Assembly: GCA_002698985.1 (NCBI GenBank)
Contig: PAAY01000059.1
Coordinates: 18,902 to 82,901 of the forward strand
DNA length: 64,000 bases
Source: Saprospirales bacterium
Lineage (GTDB): Bacteria > Bacteroidota > Bacteroidia > Chitinophagales > Saprospiraceae
Reading direction: 5' to 3'
The notes beneath the pieces are model-generated. The model was not told the origin of the DNA and searched no databases. It saw nothing but the letters and a program-made list of their open reading frames with translations. Each line of letters begins with the position of its first letter. Position 1 is the stretch's first letter. Positions 39,801 to 47,803 of this stretch are shown here, piece after piece. The translations under genes and the position numbers were made by a program.

Positions 39801-42705
39801 TGAAAATCCGAATGGAGTGTGGTCCTTGACGCTGGAAGATGTTTTTGACGAAGACGGAGGCAGTTTGAATGCCTGGTCGCTGACACTTTGCTCGGCAAGC
39901 ATGCTGCAGCCCGCCGCTCTCGATGTCAACAATCCATTGACCGTTTTGGAAGGGCAGTCGGGCACCATTGATCCAGCTTACCTGATGACTCAGGACTCAC
40001 CGGCTGTTTACACCGTTCTGACACTTACCACCTCCGGTGAATTGAGACTCAACAACACGCCGCTCAACGTGGGTGACACCTTCACACAGGTGGACATCAA
40101 CAGTGGCAACCTGAGCTACCAACACCTGAATTATACCGGTCCGACGGATGGCTTTGACTTTGACTTGCTTACCCTCGGTAACAGGTGGTTGCCCAACCAG
40201 CACTTCACCATCAACATCATCGAAAATACCCTTCAGGCCTCAGCGAATCTGACAGCACCCGTTTCATGCTTTGGCAATTCGGATGCGGAAATAACGGTCC
40301 AGACGTCGGGCGGCTATCCACCTTTTGAATACAGCCTGAATGGTGGGCCCGCTCAGAGCAGCGGGACATTCAGCAACCTGGGCCCAGGCACTTATGTGCC
40401 AATGGTAACTGACAGCGCCGGCTTTTCGCTTGTACTCGACACCATTGAAATTACCGAACCTGCGGCCCTTGATTTGACGGCCACCGCCAATGAGGATGAC
40501 ATAACAGCTTCAGCTACCGGAGGAACTCCGCCCTATCAGTTCAACCTGAACGGTGGGGCCTACCAGGCCGATCCTACATTCTTAAATCTTCCGAATGGCA
40601 CTTATACCGTCGGGGTGCAGGATTCCAACGGATGCACGGATGAGTTTACGGTCATCGTAGCGGTGAATACCCTTTCGGCAGCCCTCGAAATTTCCGAAGG
40701 AATCAGCTGCTTTGGTGAAACTGACGGACAGCTGCTGGTCAGCGTTGGTGGTGGTACGCCGCCCTACCAGTTCAGCCTGAACGGCGGTACCTATCAGAAT
40801 GACCCTACCTTCTCCAACCTCGGAGCGGGCACTTATACCGTTGAAGTGATGGACGCCGACGGCTTCACGGTCAGCACCAACACCGTTACCCTCACAGCGC
40901 CTGCATTGTTGACGGCAGGTGGCAGTGCTGACGGATATAATGTCACCATAACCGCCAGCGGTGGAACACCGCCCTACCTCTACAGCCTGGACGGTGGCAC
41001 CGTGCAACAGAACAATGAATTTTTTCCCGTGCCTCCAGGCTCGCACACGGTGACTGTAATCGATGCCAATGGTTGCCAAACCAGTATTGATGTTGAGGTA
41101 ACCGTTGATTTGCTGACGGCAACTATTACCGGAACAGAAGATGTCAGTTGCGCCGGTGGCTCTGATGGCTCCATCAGCGTTGCTGCAAATGGCGGTGTAG
41201 GCCCTTATGAATACAGTCTGAATGGTGGTGCCTTCCAGGCAAGCGGAATCTTCTCGGGCCTGCCCGCCGGCACTTACACCGTGGAAGCAAAAGACCAGGG
41301 TGGTTTCACTTTCGTCATAATGGGGGTCGTGGTTGGCGAACCGCAACCGCTCAGTGCCAATTTCAGCCTGACGGGAACTACCATGACCGTCATGGCTGCT
41401 GGTGGCACCCCACCGTACCAATACAGTTTCGACGGAGGTCCCTTTTCCAGTTCAGGAACTTACCAACTCAGCCAGAATGGAACCGTGACGGTAGAGGTGA
41501 TGGATGCAAACGGCTGTTCTGAAACAATGTCGTTTGAGGTTAACGTGCCCGGGCCTGACATCCAAAGTGTTTTGGCGCTGGACCTGAGCTGCTTTGGCGT
41601 CAATGACGGCAGCATCGAGGTAGTAGCAAACTGCCAGGCTGAACCCTGTACTTACTCCCTCAACAACATTGATTACCAGTCCTCCAATGTTTTCAGCAAC
41701 CTGCCGGCAGGCACTTATACCGTTTACGTCAAAGATGCTTTCGGAACAATAGAAAACGTTGACAACATCGTGGTGAACAGCCCGGCCCTGCTGGAAGCCG
41801 ATGCGAGTGCTTTCGGCCCAGAAATAACCGTGGCAGCAACCGGAGGTACACCACCTTACCAGTACAGTATTGACGGCAACAATTTTCAGAATGAGAACAC
41901 TTTTGAGGTCATAGATAACGGTGACTACACCCTTTACGTGGTTGATGCCAACGGTTGCGAAGCGACGGCCAGCACCACGGTGAATGCCCCACTGGAGGTC
42001 TTCTTCAACGTGGTTCACGTCAGTTGCTTTGGCGGAACAGACGGAGAAATAGTGATCGAGGGAGTCAACGGCGGTTATGCTCCTTTCCTGTACAGCATGA
42101 ACAACGGGGACTTTACCGATCAGCTGACCTACTCAGACCTCGAAGCTGGGAAATACATTTTCGTGGTCATGGATTCTACCGGCTACCTGTTTGAAGCCCA
42201 CCCGGTATTCATCGATGAACCTGCACAAATCGAGATCAATACAACCTCTTCGGAAGACACGCTGTTCGTGTATGCCTCCGGTGGCACCGGTACGTTGATG
42301 TATTCGCTGGACGGTGGACTTACTTTCCAGGACAGCCCGGTTTTCACCGATGTGCCCAATGGCACTTACACCCTGGTGGTGATGGACGAAAATGGCTGCA
42401 CCGAAAGCGTGGAAGTCACTTTCTCAACCAATGCCGTTGACGATCCCTTCCGAACCATCGAACTGACGGTTTGGCCCAATCCGGGCAGTGGCTTGTTCAC
42501 CATGAGCCTGAAAGGGACAACTGACCCGCTGATCAGAGCAGAAGTGTTTGACATCAATGGAAGGTTGATGAATTCCGGGGAATACGAGTGGCATGAAGGC
42601 GCCGATGTTTTGCTGGATTTACAACATCTGCCAGATGGTTGTTACCTGCTAAGGCTGGTCTCCGGACCTTACTGGGGTAGCACTAAACTGGTAATTACAC
42701 ATTGA
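36889..42705 (+). CDS. Secreted M12B-type zinc metalloprotease with P domain, SprB repeats and T9SS type A signal
   Basis: 1938 residues from the ATG at 36889 (signal peptide MYLKISLLTILQLFAFSLFAQ). Propeptide-like region to about 200. Reprolysin-like protease domain (about 200-425): HEMGHQFGGNH gives zinc ligands His342, His346 and His352 with catalytic Glu343; the Met-turn is TIMGYAG. Then Ig-like and fibronectin-type modules, a proprotein-convertase P domain (about 850-1000, HTWTGDLIGNLISPAGT), a CSPG/cadherin-like repeat, ten SprB half-repeats (about 1115-1850), and a T9SS type A C-terminal domain (TVWPNPGSGLFTMSL ...). A cell-surface or released protease; the substrate is unknown. Promoter and terminator frame a single-gene unit. 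Confidence 0.93.
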   Translation: MYLKISLLTILQLFAFSLFAQQSNLWTDVDESTLAEKSGQRLIIPQTYRTLSLNLKSMKKLLDDAPMRFSGAEKSEMPVVAIPFPDGSYREFQVVEAPVMHPDLAAKYPGMKSFAGWTVDGGSDYLRFGYTQKGFHAMVLSSEHPAVFIDAYSTADTEHYISYYKPDYQKDTGFECLTEVPGKGDLSLMGIGAGADKSGGDCQLRTYELALACTGEYAQFHGGTKPLVLAEFNVAMTRVNGIYEREVGVTMQMVPNTDELIFLNGATDPYTNNNGGAMLGQNQTTCDNIIGNNNYDIGHVFSTGGGGVANLNAVCNTNLKARGVTGLGSPVGDPFYVDYVSHEMGHQFGGNHTQNNNCNRHGPTAMEPGSASTIMGYAGICAPNVQNNSDDYFHAISLDEIQTFIQGGANSCPDHTATGNTAPVVIIASSSYNVPVSTPIMLTAEGSDPDGDALTYNWDQMDNEVATMPPVSTNTGGPAFRSLTPTPSPTRYLPNINAIISGTTPTWEVLPSVTRTMNWRCTVRDNAPGAGCTGNADLTLNFSATAGPFLVTQPNAAGITWFVGDQNVVTWDVANTDMAPVNTNAVDIYLSLDGGLTYPILLLENTPNDGQATIDVPNTTTTTARVMVKGHNNVFFDISNENFTIDLPPTPTFFVNAVPEEFVACPDDTAVFVLEFTTVLGFSEGLTFTIDGLPQGSTASFAPNQLTPPGEVVLTITGIQNATPGVYPLTVNAVGLSVAKSVNVQLTVLEELQSQVTLTSPANSSTGVPFGSTELGWEDLPSSTLYQIEVSTNPSFATTVAMETSISNSLTILGLEQETVYYWRVKGTNACGEGPWSETFSFQTGTESCQTFESTDVPIDIPSTSTGTITSTLDIPITDLITNVEMDLDVSHTWTGDLIGNLISPAGTDVLLFDQPGVPASTFGCGEDDIFVTFSDNAIMTAEDFENSCSPTPPAISGEFQPIVPLAAFTGENPNGVWSLTLEDVFDEDGGSLNAWSLTLCSASMLQPAALDVNNPLTVLEGQSGTIDPAYLMTQDSPAVYTVLTLTTSGELRLNNTPLNVGDTFTQVDINSGNLSYQHLNYTGPTDGFDFDLLTLGNRWLPNQHFTINIIENTLQASANLTAPVSCFGNSDAEITVQTSGGYPPFEYSLNGGPAQSSGTFSNLGPGTYVPMVTDSAGFSLVLDTIEITEPAALDLTATANEDDITASATGGTPPYQFNLNGGAYQADPTFLNLPNGTYTVGVQDSNGCTDEFTVIVAVNTLSAALEISEGISCFGETDGQLLVSVGGGTPPYQFSLNGGTYQNDPTFSNLGAGTYTVEVMDADGFTVSTNTVTLTAPALLTAGGSADGYNVTITASGGTPPYLYSLDGGTVQQNNEFFPVPPGSHTVTVIDANGCQTSIDVEVTVDLLTATITGTEDVSCAGGSDGSISVAANGGVGPYEYSLNGGAFQASGIFSGLPAGTYTVEAKDQGGFTFVIMGVVVGEPQPLSANFSLTGTTMTVMAAGGTPPYQYSFDGGPFSSSGTYQLSQNGTVTVEVMDANGCSETMSFEVNVPGPDIQSVLALDLSCFGVNDGSIEVVANCQAEPCTYSLNNIDYQSSNVFSNLPAGTYTVYVKDAFGTIENVDNIVVNSPALLEADASAFGPEITVAATGGTPPYQYSIDGNNFQNENTFEVIDNGDYTLYVVDANGCEATASTTVNAPLEVFFNVVHVSCFGGTDGEIVIEGVNGGYAPFLYSMNNGDFTDQLTYSDLEAGKYIFVVMDSTGYLFEAHPVFIDEPAQIEINTTSSEDTLFVYASGGTGTLMYSLDGGLTFQDSPVFTDVPNGTYTLVVMDENGCTESVEVTFSTNAVDDPFRTIELTVWPNPGSGLFTMSLKGTTDPLIRAEVFDINGRLMNSGEYEWHEGADVLLDLQHLPDGCYLLRLVSGPYWGSTKLVITH
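40264..42450 (+). repeat. Five tandem double SprB repeats
   Basis: Units starting with S-C-F/A-G begin at 40264, 40705, 41146, 41587 and 42022: spacings 441, 441, 441 and 435 bases, i.e. 147 residues three times and then 145. Each unit has an A half (SCFG ... GF) and a B half (GGTPPYQY ... DANGC). Confidence 0.9.
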
Positions 42706-43075
42706 TCAAAAAAAAACTTCAGGGATATGTGGAATCTGGAGAACCCTCAGCTCTATGTGGTGTTCTCCGCACGATGGCCAGTTTATTTAACCCTTGAACA
42801 GCCAGTCTGCATTCCACAGCTATAATGCATCCCAAAAAAGCAGAGTCGGCCTCCATTATGGAGGCCGTTTTTTTTGTACCCACCTTATCCTTTCTTCAAC
42901 AACCCATCAGCTTCATTTTTGAGTCCATTCCCGTCAAATGGGATCCAGGCTAAACAACTTTCACTTTTTTCTGAAAATTAACAAATCTTTTAAGATTGCA
43001 CATAAAGCGCTGATTAACAGCGATTAAGTCAATAACTAGATTTAGGATTATCGTCTGAAAAATGAAAACACGCTA
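42706..43075 (+). other. Intergenic region between metalloprotease and sigma factor genes
   Basis: 370 bases with no gene. Contains the metalloprotease terminator at 42847-42875, followed by an AT-rich stretch leading to the sigma factor promoter region. Confidence 0.7.
42847..42875 (+). terminator. Terminator of the metalloprotease gene
   Basis: CGGCCTCC / GGAGGCCG with a five-base loop and eight T residues. Confidence 0.92.
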
Positions 43076-43110
43076 TTTTGTTTAACCATTTTACTTGCTT
43101 TTGTTTAACC
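43076..43110 (+). repeat. Direct repeat upstream of the sigma factor gene
   Basis: TTTTGTTTAACC occurs twice, at 43076-43087 and 43099-43110, 23 bases apart (about two helical turns). It overlaps the likely -33 region, so it may bind a dimeric regulator or be read by the sigma factor itself. Confidence 0.6.
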
Positions 43111-43125
43111 TTCGTCTTACTTTAG
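43095..43125 (+). promoter_or_regulatory. Candidate promoter of the sigma factor gene
   Basis: TTG (43095-43097), 20-base spacer, TACTTTAG (43118-43125), one mismatch from TANNTTTG, 38 bases before the ATG. Confidence 0.4.
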
Positions 43126-43163
43126 CGGCACAATACAAAACAAGTGGCCAAAACCTAACCACC

Positions 43164-43697
43164 ATGTCAACAACAGAATTCTCCCGCCAGATCAGCCTAT
43201 TTGAAGAAATGCTCAGAGCATTTGCCTACTCGCTCACACGCAATGAAGAAGCGTCCAAAGACCTTTTTCAGGAGACTACTTACCGCGCAGTGAAGAACAA
43301 AGAGAAGTTCGAGGAAGGATCCAACCTGAAAGCCTGGCTCTTCACCATCATGAAGAACATCTTCATCAACGACTACCGCAAGAAGAAGAAGGCCAACACC
43401 ATCTTCGATTCCACCGACAATCAGTATTTCATCAATTCAAGTGTTAAGAGGGGTGAGAACGAAGGAGAGTCGAGCATACTCATTCAGGAACTCTTCGAAT
43501 TGATCAATCAACTCGAAGATCAACTGCGGATACCCTTTCTGATGCACTACAAAGGATATAAATACCAGGAAATCGCCGACCGGTTCGACTTGCCGCTGGG
43601 CACTGTAAAAAGCCGGATCTTCTTTGCAAGGCGATTGCTCAAGGATCAGATCAAGAAACGCTACAAGAACGTTGACGAGCTACTCGTACGCGCATAG
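43164..43697 (+). CDS. ECF-type RNA polymerase sigma factor
   Basis: 177 residues from the ATG at 43164 (MSTTEFSRQISLFEEML...), which fits the short N-terminus of Bacteroidota ECF sigmas better than an in-frame start 69 bases upstream. Region 2 (about 8-80): FAYSLTRNEEASKDLFQETT, then SNLKAWLFTIMKNIFINDYR, the -10 recognition segment. Region 4 (about 115-165): LRIPFLMHYKGYKYQEIADR then LPLGTVKSRIFFARRLL, the helix-turn-helix that reads -35. No anti-sigma gene follows, which is common for this subgroup of constitutive or growth-regulated Bacteroidota sigmas. Direct repeats lie in its promoter, and a terminator follows. Confidence 0.93.
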   Translation: MSTTEFSRQISLFEEMLRAFAYSLTRNEEASKDLFQETTYRAVKNKEKFEEGSNLKAWLFTIMKNIFINDYRKKKKANTIFDSTDNQYFINSSVKRGENEGESSILIQELFELINQLEDQLRIPFLMHYKGYKYQEIADRFDLPLGTVKSRIFFARRLLKDQIKKRYKNVDELLVRA

Positions 43698-43723
43698 AAA
43701 TAACGGGTAAACTGAGAGTTTAG

Positions 43724-43757
43724 AAGCACCAGGCAGCAATGTTTGGTGCTTTTTTTA
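43724..43757 (+). terminator. Terminator of the sigma factor gene
   Basis: AAGCACCA (43724-43731) with TGGTGCTT (43744-43751) and a T run. Confidence 0.8.
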
Positions 43758-45320
43758 TGGCTTCACCACCGCATTGGGCTTTGGCGCCAGGTAAGCAGCA
43801 TCATCAGGCTGCACTTTCACCTCCGGCTCGAAGAGCCTGGTGAAATTGACTCCCAGGGTATTCAAGTGAATGGTAACGGGCAGGTGATCATCAACCTCTA
43901 TGGTGATGGTGTATATCCGCTCGAGATCCAGGGGAATTGCCACCTCATCGCAATTGCCTTTGAGTTGATAGGTTTTCAACTCACCTGTGATAAGCTCTTC
44001 CATAACCACGGTAGCCTTGCAAATCTGGTAATCGTAAACTGCATCCAAAATGCGGGGTTTCAGTTCTACGAAAACCTGTGCTTCATATACATCGAAGGAG
44101 GGGAGACCTCTTTTGCTACCATCATTCACGCCGCCAGGCCGGTTGGAAGAAAAGAAGGCCTGTTTTGTGGAGGTATGAAAGGTGAAATAACATTCATCAA
44201 AACTGCTATTCAGTGGGTTGCCTAGATTTTGTGGTTCTGACCAGCTTTCCGCCGTCATCTTTTTGCACTTGAAAATGTCAAACCCACCGAAACCGGTTAA
44301 CCCCATGGAGCTGAAAAACAGGGTTTGACTAGCCTGGTGGAAGTACGGCGTGATCTCATCCTGATCCGTATTAAACGGCAGCGGGAAAGGTTCTCCGTAG
44401 CTGCCATCCCTTTCAATGATCGATGCCCAGATATCCAAACTGCCTTTGCCGCCCGGCCTGTCCGACACGAAGTAAAGCACATTTCGCTTGAGCGTTCTGT
44501 CATACCCCACGGCAGGTTGTTTGGCAGTATAGCCCGAAAGGTTGATATGGCGGGGCAGCTTTTTGGGCACTCCCCATTCGCCTTCGTAATTCTTTTCACG
44601 GCGGTAAAGAATGCAGTCCCCAGTTTCCAGGTCGCAAATGTTGAAAAACATTGTTTGGGCATCGGCGGTCAGGGCTATGTTCTCAATAGAGCCCTCTTTT
44701 GAATCGGGATTTTCCCGGGCTGGCTTTGCATAAAAACCTGTAATCCTGGAATAGAGCTTAGCAGCATTGCCCCTTTTTGTTGAGTAGTACAGCTTGTCGG
44801 CATACATCAATGGCGAAAGGTCGTCATCAGCAGTATTCACTGCCAGACCGGCATTTTTAATCTTGATCTTTACCGGAAAATAGAGTTGCTCTCTCGCCCA
44901 CCTGCAATGTTCCAACTCATCCTTAACCCTCAGCTCCTCACTTGCCTGTGGATTGGTTTTCTGGAAGCGGTCCAATTGGGCAATGGCCCTGTCGTACTCC
45001 CCAAAACCCTTGTAGGACATTGCAAGGAAATAGTCCGTATAAGCCAACTCGCCTTTTCTGTCACTGAAAGGAATTCTCCGAAGGTAAGCTATGGCAGAAC
45101 GATAATCCCTGATATCAAATGCTGCCAATCCGGCCCGGTAGAGCAAGGTTGGATCTTCTTTTTCTTTCAGTATGGCATCGGTGTACGCCAGCGCCTGCTC
45201 CAGGTCATTTGCTTCATAAGCCCGCATGGCCTTTTTATGGAGCCGCTGCAGCGATTGCGCCTCCAAACCAACAGCTATACAACCAAGCACCAGCACTACT
45301 ATCAACCTGAGTACACTCAT
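43755..45320 (-). CDS. PorE-like TPR-PD40 protein lacking an OmpA domain
   Basis: 521 residues from the ATG at 45320 (MSVLRLIVVLVLGCIAVGLEAQ, signal peptide); longer in-frame starts exist. TPR region (about 25-140: AMRAYEANDLEQALAYTDAI, YRSAIAYLRRIP), PD40/WD40-like propeller repeats (about 165-430: DDDLSPLMYADKLYYSTKRG, LYFVSDRPGGKGSLDIW, LFFSSMGLTGFGGFDIF, AFFSSNRPGG), then a beta-rich C-terminal region. Two other genes in this window add an OmpA domain; here the chain stops without it. Likely periplasmic or outer-membrane associated, related to the T9SS/gliding PorE or SprE-like families. Confidence 0.85.
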   Translation of the reverse strand: MSVLRLIVVLVLGCIAVGLEAQSLQRLHKKAMRAYEANDLEQALAYTDAILKEKEDPTLLYRAGLAAFDIRDYRSAIAYLRRIPFSDRKGELAYTDYFLAMSYKGFGEYDRAIAQLDRFQKTNPQASEELRVKDELEHCRWAREQLYFPVKIKIKNAGLAVNTADDDLSPLMYADKLYYSTKRGNAAKLYSRITGFYAKPARENPDSKEGSIENIALTADAQTMFFNICDLETGDCILYRREKNYEGEWGVPKKLPRHINLSGYTAKQPAVGYDRTLKRNVLYFVSDRPGGKGSLDIWASIIERDGSYGEPFPLPFNTDQDEITPYFHQASQTLFFSSMGLTGFGGFDIFKCKKMTAESWSEPQNLGNPLNSSFDECYFTFHTSTKQAFFSSNRPGGVNDGSKRGLPSFDVYEAQVFVELKPRILDAVYDYQICKATVVMEELITGELKTYQLKGNCDEVAIPLDLERIYTITIEVDDHLPVTIHLNTLGVNFTRLFEPEVKVQPDDAAYLAPKPNAVVKP

Positions 45321-45504
45321 CACCAATTTGCTTGTAAATGTGAATTGCATCATTAACGGCCTCAATGGCCAAAACACTAAAGCCTTATGTTCCGAAGTCA
45401 GCCAAATGTTTACACATTAAAAAAAACGTCAACAACCTGGCTTTGTTACGAACCAAAAATACACTAAAACAAGAATCTTCCGGAATTTCGGAGTTATTCA
45501 AACA

Positions 45505-46791
45505 TTAGCGGGTAAATGTTGCCTTCACTATTTGCCCATTCTTGAAGACGTATTTTACCTGCCGCAAAGAACTGATATCTTTTGCTGGATTGCCAGTCAC
45601 GATCAACAAATCAGCCAGCATGCCTTTTGCCACCCTGCCCACTTTTTCATCGATTCCAAAAACCCGGGCATTGACGGATGTGGCTGACCGCAGCACTTCG
45701 AGCGGTGGCATCCCATAGGCAGCCATCAACTCCAACTCCCATACATTCTGCCCGTGGCTGAACACTCCTACATCGCCACCGGCAACGATGGTCACACCCT
45801 CCTTCAGGGCCAGTTGGAAACTTTCTTTTTTCTGCTTCACCCTTTCGGGCAATGGTTCCTGCTCGTCCCAACCCCTGTAAATGCTGATGGCGTAGCCTGC
45901 GGCAATGGTCGGACACAGTGCAACCCCATGTTCTTTCATCAATTGAAAAATCTCCGCAGTGCCACCATCCCCGTGCTCGATGGTCTGGACACCTGCAAGA
46001 ACAGCCCTTCGCATGCCTTCGGGGGTGGAGGCATGTGCCACCACCGGCCTGCCTGCACTGCTTGCCAGCTCCACGATGAGTTTCAATTCATCCACCGTGA
46101 AAGTTGGCATCGCCTCTCCGTTAGGGCCCCAGCGATAGTCGGCGTAAACCTTGACCACATCCACCCCCTCGCCGATTTGCCGCCGCACCACCTTGATGAG
46201 GTCATCTGTACCATCGGCAACATCAGCCCCGAGCGGCACCTGAACATGAGGGGCAAAGCCTTTCGGGCCGTAAGACCCCGTTGCCACAATGGCCGGGCCG
46301 GCAACGATCATTCTCGGCCCCGGCACAACACCCTTCTCGATGGCTGCCTTTAGCCCCACATCGGCATAAGCAGCGCCTTCCGTACCCAAATCCCTCACGG
46401 TAGTGACACCAGCCTCGAGGGTGGCTTTTGCATGCACCACCGCCCGGGCCACCCTTTCCGCATGGCTTTCTTTCAAAACCTGGTCGTTCCAGGAAGTTTC
46501 ATTGTATGGATGCAAGAACAGGTGCGAGTGCCCCTCGATCAAACCGGGCAGTAGCGTACAGCCCTCCAGGTCGAGACTTTTGGCATCAGCAGGTTCCGGA
46601 ATGCTTTCCCGGGGTCCGGCTGCCACAATGTAATTTCCTTCGACCAACACCGCCCAGCCCTCGTGCATTTGCTCACCGTCAAATACACGGTCAGGAACCA
46701 GTATCCACGTTTGCGAAGAAAGGCTGAAGGAGAAAAACAACAGAACCGTAACAAACAGCCATGGCCCCGTATAGTAGTTTTGCACATTCAT
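45505..46791 (-). CDS. Exported amidohydrolase (imidazolonepropionase-like)
   Basis: 428 residues with a signal peptide (about 1-28, ending SLSSQ). Amidohydrolase superfamily TIM barrel: LLPGLIEGHSHLF gives the HxH metal pair; VDVVKVYADYRW the bridging lysine; RPVVAHASTPEGMRRAVLAG and IEHGDGG the two further His ligands; IVAGGDVGVFSHG the catalytic Asp. The closest groups are the secreted imidazolonepropionase-like and prolidase-like amidohydrolases that hydrolyse cyclic amides or dipeptides. The exact substrate is unknown. Divergent from the FKBP gene with a 94-base gap. Confidence 0.92.
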   Translation of the reverse strand: MNVQNYYTGPWLFVTVLLFFSFSLSSQTWILVPDRVFDGEQMHEGWAVLVEGNYIVAAGPRESIPEPADAKSLDLEGCTLLPGLIEGHSHLFLHPYNETSWNDQVLKESHAERVARAVVHAKATLEAGVTTVRDLGTEGAAYADVGLKAAIEKGVVPGPRMIVAGPAIVATGSYGPKGFAPHVQVPLGADVADGTDDLIKVVRRQIGEGVDVVKVYADYRWGPNGEAMPTFTVDELKLIVELASSAGRPVVAHASTPEGMRRAVLAGVQTIEHGDGGTAEIFQLMKEHGVALCPTIAAGYAISIYRGWDEQEPLPERVKQKKESFQLALKEGVTIVAGGDVGVFSHGQNVWELELMAAYGMPPLEVLRSATSVNARVFGIDEKVGRVAKGMLADLLIVTGNPAKDISSLRQVKYVFKNGQIVKATFTR

Positions 46792-46885
46792 TTTTTATTC
46801 AATTTGTTCTGTTTTCGCTTCGCAATGGCTGTGAAGCTTCACTCAATCCCGAATTTTGACGAAGGCAATTTAAGTCAAAGATTTT

Positions 46886-47803
46886 ATGAAGAAGATTTTG
46901 CTCCTGCTACTTTCCAATATCCTGGTCTCTTTCTCCTTTTCTCAAACCGATCTCTCGCAGTTTCTGAAGGAAAACAAAATCAAAACTCGCGAGACCGAAG
47001 AGGGCATACACTATGTCCTGCACGAAAAGGGCGTGGGAGTCTATCCTGAAAAAGGAGACTATGTGATGGTCCGTTTCAAAGCCAGCTTGCTCAACGGTGT
47101 GGTCTTCGACCAGAGCAACAAGGGCGAACCATTCATCTTTCAAGTTGGCAACAGGGAGGTGATCCGGGGTTTCGACAAAGCTGTTCGGCTGCTGAAAGCG
47201 GGGGGTAAAGGCACTTTTTACATCCCCTCCGAGCTGGGTTACCGCCAACAGGGCGTGCGGGACAGGGTGCCGCCGAACAGCCCGCTCAAATATGAAATCG
47301 AGCTGGTTCAGATCATGGATTACGAGGCCTACGATCAATACATGCGACGATTGGATGAGCGGGAGAGGCGGGAATACGAATACGAACAGGCCCGGATTGC
47401 CCAGCGGGACCGACAGCTCATTCAGGACTACATCCGGGAGCATCATCCGAATGCCGTCACCCTGCCGTCTGGAATGAGCTATGCCATCATTGCCGAAGGA
47501 ACAGGCCCAAAAGCCAAAAAGGGTCAGCGCCTCAAAGTGATGTACGAGGGCTTCCTGCTCGATGGCACCCCCATCGAAAATCCAAGCTCCAAAAAGAACT
47601 ATGAGTTTTACCTGGGCACCGGAAGTGTGATGCCCGGCTGGGAGGAAGGTTTGCAGCATTTCAACAAGGGAGCCGAGGGCTGGCTCATCATCCCCTCCCA
47701 AATGGCCTACGGTGCCATGGCCATCAAAGAGGACAACATCGACATTCCCGCCAACGCCGTTCTCGTCTTCTGGGTGAAAGTACTCGAGATTTTAGACCAT
47801 TAA
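46886..47803 (+). CDS. Exported FKBP-type peptidyl-prolyl isomerase with two FKBP domains
   Basis: 305 residues; signal peptide about 1-20 (MKKILLLLLSNILVSFSFSQ). First FKBP domain about 40-145 (GDYVMVRFKASLLNGVVFDQ, REVIRGFDKAVRLLKAGGKG, PPNSPLKYEIELVQI), second about 195-303 (KKGQRLKVMYEGFLLDGTPI, GSVMPGWEEGLQHFNKGAEG, IPANAVLVFWVKVLEI). They are joined by a charged helix (DERERREYEYEQARIAQRDR). Catalyses proline isomerisation of exported proteins in the periplasm; the dual-domain form is common in Bacteroidota lipoprotein or periplasmic foldases. Its TAA interlocks with the stop of the convergent PorE-like gene (TTAA). Confidence 0.93.
   Translation: MKKILLLLLSNILVSFSFSQTDLSQFLKENKIKTRETEEGIHYVLHEKGVGVYPEKGDYVMVRFKASLLNGVVFDQSNKGEPFIFQVGNREVIRGFDKAVRLLKAGGKGTFYIPSELGYRQQGVRDRVPPNSPLKYEIELVQIMDYEAYDQYMRRLDERERREYEYEQARIAQRDRQLIQDYIREHHPNAVTLPSGMSYAIIAEGTGPKAKKGQRLKVMYEGFLLDGTPIENPSSKKNYEFYLGTGSVMPGWEEGLQHFNKGAEGWLIIPSQMAYGAMAIKEDNIDIPANAVLVFWVKVLEILDH

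Noticed and set aside
40264..42450. Regular 441-base period considered as non-coding tandem repeat
   Set aside because: It lies wholly inside one reading frame and encodes SprB repeats.
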